64,000 nucleotides of DNA from Vibrio sp. S9_S30 (GCF_014694455.1 NZ_JAAUWT010000018.1:41699-105698); one strand, 5' to 3'; positions 35,310 through 44,425 are shown, numbered from the stretch's first letter. Program-made: numbers and translations. The notes: a model not told the origin generated them from the sequence alone.

Positions 35310-35342
35310 TATGGGTCATTTCTGTCCTGCAAATGACCCATA
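35310..35342 (-). promoter_or_regulatory. Large inverted repeat upstream of glpQ (candidate activator site)
   Basis: TATGGGTCATTT and AAATGACCCATA form a perfect 12-base dyad with a nine-base spacer. It lies 48-80 bases upstream of the -24 box. GTCATTT/AAATGAC resembles the half-sites at phnD. It does not end in a T run, so it is unlikely to be a terminator of the upstream regulator gene. A second dyad (AACGTCAA 35342-35349, TTGACGTT 35364-35371) is next to it. Confidence 0.6.
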
Positions 35343-35387
35343 ACGTCAAAGTGAAGAAGCGCCTTGACGTTTAATGACCAAACATAT

Positions 35388-36740
35388 TTAAGAACGTCTC
35401 AATACCTTAAAACTGTCTTTGTCTAACTGGTGTTTTTTCATTTTACGGTATAGGGTTTTTCGTGGAAGGTTTAATGTTTCCGACACTTGATTAATGTTTC
35501 CACTGCTTTCAGAAAGCGCCGTTATCAGTAAATCCTTTTCATACTGATCAATCTGCTCTTCAAATCCCAAAGTTTTCGCGGTTTGGTCTACTTCAATTGG
35601 TGCTTCAAGGTCGAATCCATCCCCAACAATTCCGAGTACGAACCGCTCTGCAACATTTTTTAACTCACGTACATTACCGCCCCAAGTATGCTTGTGTAAT
35701 TGCTGAATATGCTCCGGATACAATGAAGGGGCGCGAGAACTGTATTTTTCACAGGCGTGAAGGACGAAATAACGAAACAAACTTTGTAAGTCTTCTTTAC
35801 GTTCACGCAGTGGTGGTAAATGAATGCTCGCAATATTTAGCCGATAGAAGAGGTCGCTTCGGAATTGCCCTTGCTCGCTTAATAACGATAAATCGGCTTT
35901 GCTAGCCGCAATAATCGTGATATTGACCTTAATGAGCTCATTGCTGCCGACACGTTCAATAACACGCTCTTGAATTACACGAAGCAGCTTTATTTGAATC
36001 GTGATAGGCATGGTTTCTATTTCATCAAGGAAAAGGGTGCCTCCATTAGCTTGCTCAATCTTGCCTATTCGCTTGCGATTTGCGCTTGTGAAAGATCCCG
36101 CCTCATGGCCAAAAAGCTCGCTCTCAATGATACTTTCACTCATTCCACCACAGTTAATGGCGATAAAAGGTTTCGATTTGCGCTTACTGAATTGGTGTAA
36201 TGCGCGCGCTATCACTTCTTTCCCAGTTCCTGTTTCACCATTGATAATGGTATCGACGTTTGATTTAGCGAGTGCTAAGACTTGCGTGCGAATCTTTTCC
36301 ATCTTATTGGAGTCGCCAATAATGACATCTTCTATGCTGGTGCTGGTTGGCATGGGGTGCTTTTCAAGCTGCATGAGCCGAGTCTGACAAGCCATTGTTA
36401 ACTTTTCGGTTAACAGTTCTGGTTCTAGTGGTTTCTCTAAGAAATCAAAAGCACCATTTTTCATGGCCTCTATTGCCATCGGAATATCCCCATGACCGCT
36501 CATTAAGATCACAGGGACACCGGGTGCTCGATTATGAATAGCACTCAGTAGGCATAAACCGTCGATAGACGGCATTTTCACATCACACAACACAGCGAGG
36601 TTGCTTTCTGGTTTGAGCTGTTTAAGCGCTTTTTCGGGTTCAGTAAACGTGGAAACATCGAACCCTTCCAGTTCGAGCATTTCTCCGACAGCGTCGACGA
36701 CATCATGTTCGTCATCAATAAGTAAAATTGAATGTTTCAT
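35388..36740 (-). CDS. Sigma-54-dependent response regulator (DctD-like)
   Basis: The 450-residue NtrC-class activator consists of a receiver (residues 1-120; phospho-acceptor D53 in VLCDVKMPSIDG, Lys in FLEKPL), an AAA+ domain (about 140-375; Walker A GETGTGKEVIA, Walker B GTLFLDEIE) and a Fis-type helix-turn-helix (NINQVSETLNLPRKTLYRKMKK). The GAFTGA loop that contacts sigma-54 reads GSFTSA, with the key Thr kept. It is one base from the sensor kinase gene. I infer it activates the two sigma-54 promoters of glpQ and phnD. The true DctD (C4-dicarboxylate) role is not supported because no dct transporter is near. Confidence 0.9.
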   Translation of the reverse strand: MKHSILLIDDEHDVVDAVGEMLELEGFDVSTFTEPEKALKQLKPESNLAVLCDVKMPSIDGLCLLSAIHNRAPGVPVILMSGHGDIPMAIEAMKNGAFDFLEKPLEPELLTEKLTMACQTRLMQLEKHPMPTSTSIEDVIIGDSNKMEKIRTQVLALAKSNVDTIINGETGTGKEVIARALHQFSKRKSKPFIAINCGGMSESIIESELFGHEAGSFTSANRKRIGKIEQANGGTLFLDEIETMPITIQIKLLRVIQERVIERVGSNELIKVNITIIAASKADLSLLSEQGQFRSDLFYRLNIASIHLPPLRERKEDLQSLFRYFVLHACEKYSSRAPSLYPEHIQQLHKHTWGGNVRELKNVAERFVLGIVGDGFDLEAPIEVDQTAKTLGFEEQIDQYEKDLLITALSESSGNINQVSETLNLPRKTLYRKMKKHQLDKDSFKVLRRS

Positions 36741-36741
36741 T

Positions 36742-38634
36742 TTAATCGTTATTTAGTGGGTGTTGTTTGAGGGTTAAGGTGAAGGTTGTACCTTCATGGG
36801 CTTTGGATTCCGCTCGAATTGAGCCGCCAAAGTCTTTAATAATGTTATAAGCGATCGACAAACCAAGCCCCAATCCTTTACCTGACGCCTTACTGGTATA
36901 GAAAGGATCAAATATACGTTCGATTTCTTCTTCGTTCATGCCCGTCCCGTTGTCTGAAATGACAATTTCTGTGCTGTGATTACTGGTTATTACCGCAATC
37001 GATATTGTTGGTTTTGAAACCTTTTCTACCGCGTCTAAGGCATTACCGATAATGTTGACGAACACCTGCTCTAAGCGAATGGTGTTGGCAGACACATAGG
37101 TGATTGAGTTGGGCTTAAAAGTGATGATATCGTTCGGATGGCGGCTTTCTAAAAGTTGAATGGCGTCGTTAATCACAGGTTCCAAGTGCACAGACTCTAT
37201 GTGACCGTCACTTTTTCTTGCAAATGCTCGAAGGTGTCGTGTTATGGCGGCGGTTTTCGATAGAAGTTTCTGGATCTTATCTAAGTTCGTTATCGCTTTT
37301 TCAGGGTTATCTTTATCCAACCACAGTTTTGCACTTCTTACATGGCTATTCACCGCGGTCAGAGGTTGGTTAATTTCATGCGTTATACCAACGCTTAATT
37401 CTCCAAGAGCCGCTAATTTACCGGCTTGTATTAATTCATCTTGCGTTGAGCGAAGTTTCTTTTCAGCGGCAGCCCGCTCAATAACTTCTTGTTCAAGCCG
37501 CCTATTGGTTTGTTCTACTTCGATTGCCGTTTGTTGAAACACTTGGAGATCTTTTGCCATTTCCGTTACTTCATCACCCCCCGAGATGGCGACGGGTGTG
37601 GCGAGGTACCCACTCGAAATGGCTTTCATATTAAGCTGAAGTTGCTGAATTCTTTGTAAGATATTTTTCTTTACGTAAAACCAAGATGTGGCAACAGCTG
37701 TCGTAATACTGATTAAAGAAAGAAGTACGGCTAACCTTTGATTAGCTGAGAGTGATTGCCGTGCTGAACTGAGTGAACGGTCAATATCAGAATTCACCGT
37801 CGCGGTGTAACGCTCAATCTGTACGGCAAGTTGGTGCAGATGCGTATTGCTGTTTTCAAGCAAAAATTGAGCTTGGTAGTGTTTATCAATTAATTCATCT
37901 TTGAGGGCAAAGAGCCTTCCTCCGCGAGAGGTAAGCTTATGAAGAACCATTAATCGCTCGTTCAAGTTGGGGTGTTTGATGGGTAAGGAGCTTTCCTGCC
38001 ATAGTTGCCACCATTTGTTTCCTTGTTCCTCTAACCGAAGAATCGTTTGATCTAATTCGTTGAAACTGGCGTCGTTATACAATTTCTCAGCTAGCCCAGA
38101 TTGGTAATAAATAAGTGACCGAAAGTGTGCATACTGGATCTCTTGCTTTTCTGCACTGGATAACGAATCGAGAGATCCTACAGCCAATTCCAATAGTGGA
38201 AACAACCCATCAAGCAAAGAGTCGAGTTGAGACGACAGCTGATCAGATTGCGCTTCATTTTGATAGAGTAAGCTTAGGCTGTTTCCAATTTGGGTAATGA
38301 TGTTTTTAAAATAATTGTGGTAGTCGGGAAATTGCGCCATGACATGATTCATTTCAACGATAGCAGCATTGATTTCCTCCATGGCTTGGTTTCTCGAGAC
38401 GCTGGAATCGGCAGTCCCAAGAAGAGGAGCAGTAGCAATGATCTGACGTACTTTATCGTTGAGCTTTGCGGCGTAATCCAACGCTTTAAGATCATTATTG
38501 TTCAAATACTCAAGTCGGGTATTAATATCTGAAAATGTGTAAGAGGAAAGTCCAGATACAATGAGTGTTGTCAAAGACAAAATGGCCATAGCCAATGCTA
38601 AGCGCACACCCATACCTTTCCATCGTATTTTCAT
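36742..38634 (-). CDS. Membrane sensor histidine kinase (DctB/TorS-like layout)
   Basis: The 630-residue kinase has an N-terminal helix (about 12-32), a large all-helical periplasmic domain (about 35-310), a second helix, a HAMP-like linker (about 335-390), a coiled coil, HisKA with H419 in GITHEINQPLTAVNSH, and an ATPase domain (NIIGNALDAV, DNGTGM, GLGLGLSIAYNI). The long helical sensor resembles the TorS type, which reads a periplasmic binding protein rather than a free ligand, while DctB sensors are PAS-like. I infer it may sense the PhnD-type protein or a phosphodiester. It starts the two-component pair. Confidence 0.87.
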   Translation of the reverse strand: MKIRWKGMGVRLALAMAILSLTTLIVSGLSSYTFSDINTRLEYLNNNDLKALDYAAKLNDKVRQIIATAPLLGTADSSVSRNQAMEEINAAIVEMNHVMAQFPDYHNYFKNIITQIGNSLSLLYQNEAQSDQLSSQLDSLLDGLFPLLELAVGSLDSLSSAEKQEIQYAHFRSLIYYQSGLAEKLYNDASFNELDQTILRLEEQGNKWWQLWQESSLPIKHPNLNERLMVLHKLTSRGGRLFALKDELIDKHYQAQFLLENSNTHLHQLAVQIERYTATVNSDIDRSLSSARQSLSANQRLAVLLSLISITTAVATSWFYVKKNILQRIQQLQLNMKAISSGYLATPVAISGGDEVTEMAKDLQVFQQTAIEVEQTNRRLEQEVIERAAAEKKLRSTQDELIQAGKLAALGELSVGITHEINQPLTAVNSHVRSAKLWLDKDNPEKAITNLDKIQKLLSKTAAITRHLRAFARKSDGHIESVHLEPVINDAIQLLESRHPNDIITFKPNSITYVSANTIRLEQVFVNIIGNALDAVEKVSKPTISIAVITSNHSTEIVISDNGTGMNEEEIERIFDPFYTSKASGKGLGLGLSIAYNIIKDFGGSIRAESKAHEGTTFTLTLKQHPLNND

Positions 38635-38751
38635 TGATCGCTAACAGACTGAATAGAATACACCGTTATATAATGACCAGTAACGACGTACTTATTCTAG
38701 CTAAGTTATATATTTGTTAATAAAACTAAGCGCTACGTCACTATGATGCCG

Positions 38752-39675
38752 TTATAACTTAGCCTTTGATACCAGTGGACAATGGTCACTCAGTCGATAA
38801 TTCAGAACATCATGTTTGGTAAAAGCAACTTGTTTGGCTTGTCGAAGTGCCAGATCTGGGCTTGAGACTATATGGTCAATTAAGTTTCGATACTGATGTG
38901 TTTTTGTTGGATTAGAGCGAGATCGGACACGACATTCCGCTTTGGTATTTTTACTGTTCAGAACGATATGATCGTTCACGTTCTTAGTTAAAATTCTCCA
39001 CAACCAATCGTTAGGGTAGGCGAGGTTATGGTTAAAATCGCCTAAAATGACATAGGATTGATCATTCCTTTGCCTTTCTTTAATCCATGCATTGAGCGAC
39101 TTGCCTTGTTTGGCTAGTACCTTACAGGATTTCGTGTTCTTTCTTGCAGCAAAACAACCCGATTTCAAATGAATAGACAGTAAGTGAATGGGCTTTCTTG
39201 TGGGGGGATAGACAACAATATACGTCGCAAACCTTAATTTATTATATTGAGATGGCGTTAAGTTAATATCGTCACGATTTTGAACGTTGATCCCCTCTGA
39301 AACCGCAAAGCCAGTGTATTGGTTAATGTCTTCAAACTGCAAATCTTGGTGTTTGTTCCTAGAGCGTTCGGATAAAAAGTATTGATAACCCGGACCGGTT
39401 ACCCGCTTCAATGCTTCCTCTGAGTCCACTTCTTGAAACGACATAATATGCCAAGACTGTTCCGATACTTTATCAAATGCCTTGTTCAGCATGTTGAAAT
39501 CACGGGCCACTCTTTGGCTAGATTCAATTTTTTTGCTGGGGTGGGTGGTCAGCCATTCTAGGTTCCACGTCGAAAAGGCAAACTCTGCACTCGCAGCAGG
39601 AAAATGGATAATGACCGTCGGTAAGAAGAAAAAGCGAGCTAAAAGGAACAGAAAGCGTTTCAAAATGAATCTCAT
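38752..39675 (-). CDS. Secreted endonuclease/exonuclease/phosphatase family protein
   Basis: The 307-residue protein has a signal peptide (to about residue 30, ending ASAEF). The EEP active-site motifs are present: TWNLEWL, SFQEVD with the metal-binding Glu, LLSIHLKSGC, ILGDFNHN and LSDHCPLVSK with the catalytic His. Members cut DNA, RNA or phosphoesters. A periplasmic or extracellular nuclease in a marine vibrio could feed phosphate scavenging, and the neighbouring phn/glpQ genes make that attractive, but no shared promoter is seen. It is shorter than ExeM-type nucleases and has no added domains. Confidence 0.82.
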   Translation of the reverse strand: MRFILKRFLFLLARFFFLPTVIIHFPAASAEFAFSTWNLEWLTTHPSKKIESSQRVARDFNMLNKAFDKVSEQSWHIMSFQEVDSEEALKRVTGPGYQYFLSERSRNKHQDLQFEDINQYTGFAVSEGINVQNRDDINLTPSQYNKLRFATYIVVYPPTRKPIHLLSIHLKSGCFAARKNTKSCKVLAKQGKSLNAWIKERQRNDQSYVILGDFNHNLAYPNDWLWRILTKNVNDHIVLNSKNTKAECRVRSRSNPTKTHQYRNLIDHIVSSPDLALRQAKQVAFTKHDVLNYRLSDHCPLVSKAKL

Positions 39676-39811
39676 TCGTTATTGATCTTCTTCAAGAATA
39701 GCGGAATTTGAACAGATAAAGCATGACGTTTGATTCAATTCGAATAAACAATCCAAATGTGGGATCGTATCCACTAAGATCGACTTGATCTTACACGACC
39801 GTTTGTTTTTG

Positions 39812-39825
39812 TTGATTTGGATCAA
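39812..39825 (+). promoter_or_regulatory. FNR-type box upstream of nrdD
   Basis: TTGAT-TTGG-ATCAA is a perfect FNR consensus dyad, 107 bases before the nrdD start. Anaerobic activation is expected. Confidence 0.8.
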
Positions 39826-39856
39826 AACACCTCTGAGGCGCATAACTTCTAATATC

Positions 39857-39902
39857 CCACCACATGTAGTGCCTTTGAAAATTAAATGCGCATATGTAGT
39901 GT
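39857..39902 (+). promoter_or_regulatory. Pair of NrdR-like boxes upstream of nrdD
   Basis: CCACCACATGTAGTGC (39857-39872) and TGCGCATATGTAGTGT (39887-39902) each match 11 of 16 positions of the NrdR consensus and share the ATGTAGTG core. They lie 30 bases apart, close to three helical turns. NrdR represses ribonucleotide reductase operons through such tandem boxes. Confidence 0.55.
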
Positions 39903-39931
39903 TTTTAAACCAGCCAGCGCAGAGGGAAAAA

Positions 39932-42052
39932 GTGAATACAGTTGTCATTAAAAGGGATGGAGCGAAAGCACCGTTTGATAAGGGACGCATCATAACTGCT
40001 GTAAAAAGCGCTTCGAACACTTCAGATGAGGCGCTTTACCGATACGCCGAGCAAGTGGCAAGCGTAGTGTATCGTTCTCTAGAAAATCGGCAAGAAGTGT
40101 GTATTCAAGAAATTCAAACTCTGGTTGAAAATGAACTGATGCAGGGGCCTTACAAAGGGTTGGCGCGTTCGTACATCGAATATCGCCACGACCGAGACAT
40201 AGCGCGTGAAAAGCTCAGTGTTTTGAACAAAGAGATTGAAGGTCTGATTGAACAAAGTAACGCTGAGTTACTCAATGAGAATGCCAATAAAGATGGCAAA
40301 GTTATCCCGACACAACGTGACCTTTTGGCGGGCATAGTGGCTAAACATTATGCCAAAACTCACATTTTGCCTCGCGACATCGTTCAAGCTCATGAAGCGG
40401 GAGATATTCATTATCACGATCTAGATTACGCGCCATTCTTCCCAATGTTTAACTGTATGTTGATTGATTTAAAAGGCATGCTCACCCATGGCTTTAAAAT
40501 GGGAAATGCTGAAATCGACACCCCTAAATCGATTTCAACGGCAACTGCAGTCACGGCGCAAATCATCGCACAAGTGGCGAGCCATATTTATGGTGGGACA
40601 ACCATCAACCGTATCGATGAGGTTTTAGAACCCTACGTATTAGCAAGTTACAATAAGCACTTCTCTATCGCGAAAGAATGGGATATTCGTAACCCTGAAT
40701 CGTTTGCGAAAGTGCGTACCGAGAAAGAATGCTATGACGCGTTCCAATCGTTAGAGTATGAAGTGAACACGCTCCACACTGCTAATGGGCAGACACCATT
40801 CGTGACATTTGGTTTTGGTTTGGGAACCAGTTGGGCATCAAGATTGATCCAACAATCCATCTTAAAAAATCGCCTATCCGGTTTGGGTAAAAATCGCAAA
40901 ACCGCCGTTTTTCCAAAACTTGTTTTTGCGATTAAAGATGGGCTGAACCACAAAAAGTCCGATCCGAACTACGATATAAAATCGCTCGCATTAGAATGTG
41001 CATCGAAACGTATGTATCCAGATATTCTTAACTACGACAAAGTGGTTGAAGTCACTGGTTCCTTCAAAACGCCAATGGGTTGCCGTAGTTTCCTAAATAC
41101 CTACGAAGAGAAAGGTGAGTTGATTCATGAAGGCAGAAATAACCTAGGGGTTGTCAGTCTTAACCTCCCAAGAATTGCGATTCAAGCCAAAGGGGATGAA
41201 GAGGTTTTCTATACATTATTGGAAGAAAAACTCGCGTTAGCTCGCCGTGCTTTAGAAACTCGAATCTCTCGATTGGAGACAGTAAAAGCCAGAGTGGCCC
41301 CAATTCTCTATATGGAAGGAGCGTGCGGTGTGCGTTTATCCCCGGACGATTGTGTTGCGTCAATTTTCAAAAATGGCAGAGCGTCAATTTCACTTGGCTA
41401 TATTGGGATACACGAAACCATGGTGGCATTGTTTGGCGAGTCTGAGCATATGTACGATAACGATACACTTAGATCTAAAGGTCTTAAGGTTGTTGAGTAC
41501 ATGAAAGCACGAGTTCAAACATGGACGGAAGAAACCGGTTACGGCTTCAGTTTATATGGCACGCCAAGTGAGAATTTGTGTAGCCGATTCTGTCAAATCG
41601 ATACAAAAGAATACGGTGTCATTAAAGGGGTAACCGATAAAGGGTACTACACCAATAGTTTCCATCTGGACGTACAAAAGAAAGTGAACCCATACGACAA
41701 AATCGATTTTGAAATGCCGTACCCTGAAATGTCGAGCGGTGGGTTTATTTGCTACGGCGAATTCCCGAACATGCAACGTAATATTGAAGCGTTAGAGAAC
41801 GTTTGGGATTACAGTTATAGCCGAGTGCCTTATTACGGTACCAATACACCGATTGATGAGTGCTACGATTGCAGTTATACCGGAGAATTTGAGTGCACGA
41901 GTAAAGGCTTTATATGCCCAAGTTGCGGCAATCATGATTCTACACGCGTTTCGGTTACGCGCCGAGTGTGTGGCTACTTAGGTAGCCCTGACGCAAGACC
42001 GTTTAATTTCGGCAAGCAAGAAGAAGTGAAGCGCAGAGTTAAACACCTCTAA
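39932..42052 (+). CDS. nrdD: Anaerobic ribonucleoside-triphosphate reductase, large subunit
   Basis: The class III reductase makes deoxyribonucleotides without oxygen, using a glycyl radical. The GTG at 39932 with AGAGGGA upstream is the chosen start: it gives 706 residues, an N-terminal ATP-cone (VVIKRDGAKAPFDKGRI) and the radical glycine at G681 in VCGYLGSPDARPF, the same number as in E. coli. Four zinc-site cysteines lie just before it (CYDCSYTG and FICPSCGNHD). A longer reading frame upstream would run through the FNR and NrdR boxes and is unlikely. It overlaps nrdG by one base. Confidence 0.95.
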   Translation: MNTVVIKRDGAKAPFDKGRIITAVKSASNTSDEALYRYAEQVASVVYRSLENRQEVCIQEIQTLVENELMQGPYKGLARSYIEYRHDRDIAREKLSVLNKEIEGLIEQSNAELLNENANKDGKVIPTQRDLLAGIVAKHYAKTHILPRDIVQAHEAGDIHYHDLDYAPFFPMFNCMLIDLKGMLTHGFKMGNAEIDTPKSISTATAVTAQIIAQVASHIYGGTTINRIDEVLEPYVLASYNKHFSIAKEWDIRNPESFAKVRTEKECYDAFQSLEYEVNTLHTANGQTPFVTFGFGLGTSWASRLIQQSILKNRLSGLGKNRKTAVFPKLVFAIKDGLNHKKSDPNYDIKSLALECASKRMYPDILNYDKVVEVTGSFKTPMGCRSFLNTYEEKGELIHEGRNNLGVVSLNLPRIAIQAKGDEEVFYTLLEEKLALARRALETRISRLETVKARVAPILYMEGACGVRLSPDDCVASIFKNGRASISLGYIGIHETMVALFGESEHMYDNDTLRSKGLKVVEYMKARVQTWTEETGYGFSLYGTPSENLCSRFCQIDTKEYGVIKGVTDKGYYTNSFHLDVQKKVNPYDKIDFEMPYPEMSSGGFICYGEFPNMQRNIEALENVWDYSYSRVPYYGTNTPIDECYDCSYTGEFECTSKGFICPSCGNHDSTRVSVTRRVCGYLGSPDARPFNFGKQEEVKRRVKHL

Positions 42053-42519
42053 TGAACTACCACCAATATCATTCGGTTGATGTCGTCAATGGACCTGGCA
42101 CAAGATGCACATTATTTGTGTCGGGTTGCGTTCATCAATGTCGTGGGTGCTATAACAAATCAACGTGGTCTTTGTGTTCTGGTTATCCGTTTACGCTCGA
42201 ACTTGAAAATCAGATTGTTCAGGATTTGATGGACACACGAATCCCAAGAAGGGGGCTCTCGTTATCGGGGGGCGACCCGCTTCATCCTAAAAATGTATCC
42301 GATATTTTACGGATCGTTATGCGTGTCAAATCGGAGTGCCCTGATAAAGACATCTGGCTATGGACGGGATACCGAATGAATGAATTAACCCTCGAACAAA
42401 AACGAGTGGTTGATCTTATCGATGTTCTAGTTGATGGAAAATTTGAACAGGAACACGCCGACCCTAATTTGGAGTGGCGTGGAAGCGCTAACCAAATCAT
42501 TCACTATTTAAAGGTGTAA
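42052..42519 (+). CDS. nrdG: Anaerobic ribonucleotide reductase activase
   Basis: The 155-residue radical-SAM enzyme generates the glycyl radical on NrdD. The [4Fe-4S] ligands are in CVHQCRGCYN (Cx3Cx2C) and the SAM-binding GGD is seen in SLSGGDPLHP. It is coupled to nrdD through TAATG. Length and spacing are typical. Confidence 0.95.
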   Translation: MNYHQYHSVDVVNGPGTRCTLFVSGCVHQCRGCYNKSTWSLCSGYPFTLELENQIVQDLMDTRIPRRGLSLSGGDPLHPKNVSDILRIVMRVKSECPDKDIWLWTGYRMNELTLEQKRVVDLIDVLVDGKFEQEHADPNLEWRGSANQIIHYLKV

Positions 42520-42639
42520 ATTTGTCATGACAAACACGTTGAGTTGTTACCTATTAACAATCATAAATTCCTTTCGATTTTTTGTTGTAACAATGTTAAC
42601 TTGCTTGTCACTGTCGACTACTAAAGGGTTGTGAATTCC

Positions 42640-43827
42640 ATGCTATCTCATCTGCCGGAACCGAAACAGGATCCGATTCTTTCTCTCTCTGTTGCTTATC
42701 GCAATGATCCTAGAACTGAAAAAGTCGATCTAGGTATTGGCGTTTATCGAAATAGTGACGGCGACACGCCAATCATGAAAGCCATCTCTCTGGCTCAAGA
42801 ACAGGTAGCGTCTACACAAAAATCAAAAGCCTATGTCGGACTTGCTGGTTGCGAAGAATTCAATCAAAGCATGGTGGACTTGTTACTCACAGGCACTGCA
42901 GCCTACGATCGTGTGGCTGCCATTCAAACCCCGGGAGCGAGTGGCGCACTTCGGATGCTTGGGGATTTAATGAAAGTGGCACAACCCAATACCACGGTTT
43001 GGTTAAGTAATCCCAGCTACGTAAACCACCAACCAGTTATGGAAGCGGCTGGCTTAAAAGTGAGGCATTACCGCTATCTTAGCACGGCAACAAAACAGGT
43101 TGATGTTGCTGCGATGCTTGAAGACTTATCGCAAGCCGGACATCAAGATGTTGTTTTACTCCATGGGTGTTGCCATAACCCAACAGGCGCAGACATCGAT
43201 TTTAAAACGTGGGAAACAATGACTGCGATGGCGACAAAGCAAGGTTTCACGCCATTTGTCGATGTTGCTTACCAAGGATTTGGTGATGGATTAGAAGAAG
43301 ATGCGTTGGGTCTTCAGCATATGGCAAATCATGTTGAGGAAATGTTCATTACGACTTCTTGTTCTAAAAACTTTGGCTTGTATCGCGAACGCACTGGCGC
43401 TGCGATAGTTGTGGGCAAAAACGCAAATGAAGCCGCTAAGGCGAAAGGGAAGTTATTGCAGCTAGCGCGTGCGACGTACACCATGCCACCTGATCATGGT
43501 GCTGCTTTGGTGAAAACAGTGCTAGGAAACAAAGACCTAACCTCTGTTTGGCGAGAAGAACTTTCACAAATGCAGCATAGGCTTGTCTCTCTGAGAGAAA
43601 GCTTATGTTTGGAACTTAAAAATGCACATAACTCTGACCAATTTGACTTTATCCAGTCACACAAAGGTATGTTCACTGTGCTAGGCTTCTCCTCTGAACA
43701 AATGCTTCAACTGCGTGAGAGCTATGGTATCTATGGTGTTGGTGATGGGCGCATCAATATAGCCGGGCTGACAGAAAAAGATATTCCTTATGTAGCAGAG
43801 GCGATTGTAACCGTATCTAACCAATAA
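42640..43827 (+). CDS. tyrB: Aromatic amino acid aminotransferase
   Basis: The 395-residue class I aminotransferase transfers amino groups between aromatic amino acids or aspartate and 2-oxoglutarate with PLP. The PLP lysine is in TTSCSKNFGLYRERTG, and the conserved HGCCHNPTGAD and FVDVAYQGFGDG segments are present. The ATG at 42640 (MLSHLPEPKQDPILSLSVAYR) matches relatives better than the GTG at 42631. An aspC-type activity cannot be excluded. Its position after nrdDG recalls the V. cholerae order. Confidence 0.87.
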   Translation: MLSHLPEPKQDPILSLSVAYRNDPRTEKVDLGIGVYRNSDGDTPIMKAISLAQEQVASTQKSKAYVGLAGCEEFNQSMVDLLLTGTAAYDRVAAIQTPGASGALRMLGDLMKVAQPNTTVWLSNPSYVNHQPVMEAAGLKVRHYRYLSTATKQVDVAAMLEDLSQAGHQDVVLLHGCCHNPTGADIDFKTWETMTAMATKQGFTPFVDVAYQGFGDGLEEDALGLQHMANHVEEMFITTSCSKNFGLYRERTGAAIVVGKNANEAAKAKGKLLQLARATYTMPPDHGAALVKTVLGNKDLTSVWREELSQMQHRLVSLRESLCLELKNAHNSDQFDFIQSHKGMFTVLGFSSEQMLQLRESYGIYGVGDGRINIAGLTEKDIPYVAEAIVTVSNQ

Positions 43828-43836
43828 GAGGTTATA

Positions 43837-44403
43837 ATGAAGTCGAGAAGACCTTACATTTTCTTTGCAATTGCTGGTGTTTTGACAGCTTGTATCAATA
43901 TTCAAACAGGCGTATACCCTGAGGTACAAGCCTCTCGGAAAGTGGATACAACACAAGATTTAGATGTGTTAAAAACAGCGGATGGAAAGCTGATTCTCGG
44001 CGAGAAAGAATGGGTTCATATTCCCGGTTTAGGTGAGAGCTACAAAGCACGCATTGACACCGGTGCGACGACTTCGTCTATCAGCGCTGTTGATATCGAA
44101 ACATTTGATAAGAACGGAAAGGATTTTGTTCGATTCAAGATAGCCCATGAAGGTGATAAAAGCTCAGCGCTGACGCTACCAGTGCAACGCTGGGTTCGCA
44201 TTAAACAATCCAGCCGAGATTCTTATCAAAGAAGGGCGGTAGTAGAGGGCGATATTCAAATCGGTGATTTGAAAACGAAAACAGAGTTTACCTTAGTTGA
44301 TCGCTCTCATCTTACTTTCCCTGTCCTTTTAGGGAGAAGTTTCTTTAGAGACGTTGCTGTTGTTGATGTCAGCAAGAAATACATTCAGAAGAGGGTGAAG
44401 TAA
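43837..44403 (+). CDS. Retropepsin-like lipoprotein (PF05618, 'ATP-dependent zinc protease' family)
   Basis: The 188-residue protein has a signal peptide with a lipobox (GVLTAC, Cys19), so it should be a lipoprotein. The folded domain (about 60-185) carries the active-site motif ARIDTGATTSSIS, the aspartic-protease DTG triad, plus FPVLLGRSFFRDVAVVDV. The family was called zinc protease, but structural work on relatives indicates a retropepsin fold. Related proteins are linked to RimK/peptide modification in some bacteria. The role here is unknown. It follows tyrB by nine bases and may be co-transcribed. Confidence 0.8.
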   Translation: MKSRRPYIFFAIAGVLTACINIQTGVYPEVQASRKVDTTQDLDVLKTADGKLILGEKEWVHIPGLGESYKARIDTGATTSSISAVDIETFDKNGKDFVRFKIAHEGDKSSALTLPVQRWVRIKQSSRDSYQRRAVVEGDIQIGDLKTKTEFTLVDRSHLTFPVLLGRSFFRDVAVVDVSKKYIQKRVK

Positions 44404-44425
44404 CGAGTACCATGTGAATCCCGTC

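Noticed and set aside
39885..39905. Sequence resembling one arm of a dif site (ATGCGCAT)
   Set aside because: Only about eight bases of the XerC arm fit, and the XerD arm is absent. The bases are better explained by the NrdR-like box. A similar half-match at 14702-14710 was rejected for the same reason.
39785..39931. Upstream extension of nrdD
   Set aside because: The extension would be translated through the FNR and NrdR-like boxes. The GTG start at 39932 gives the exact E. coli numbering of the radical glycine.
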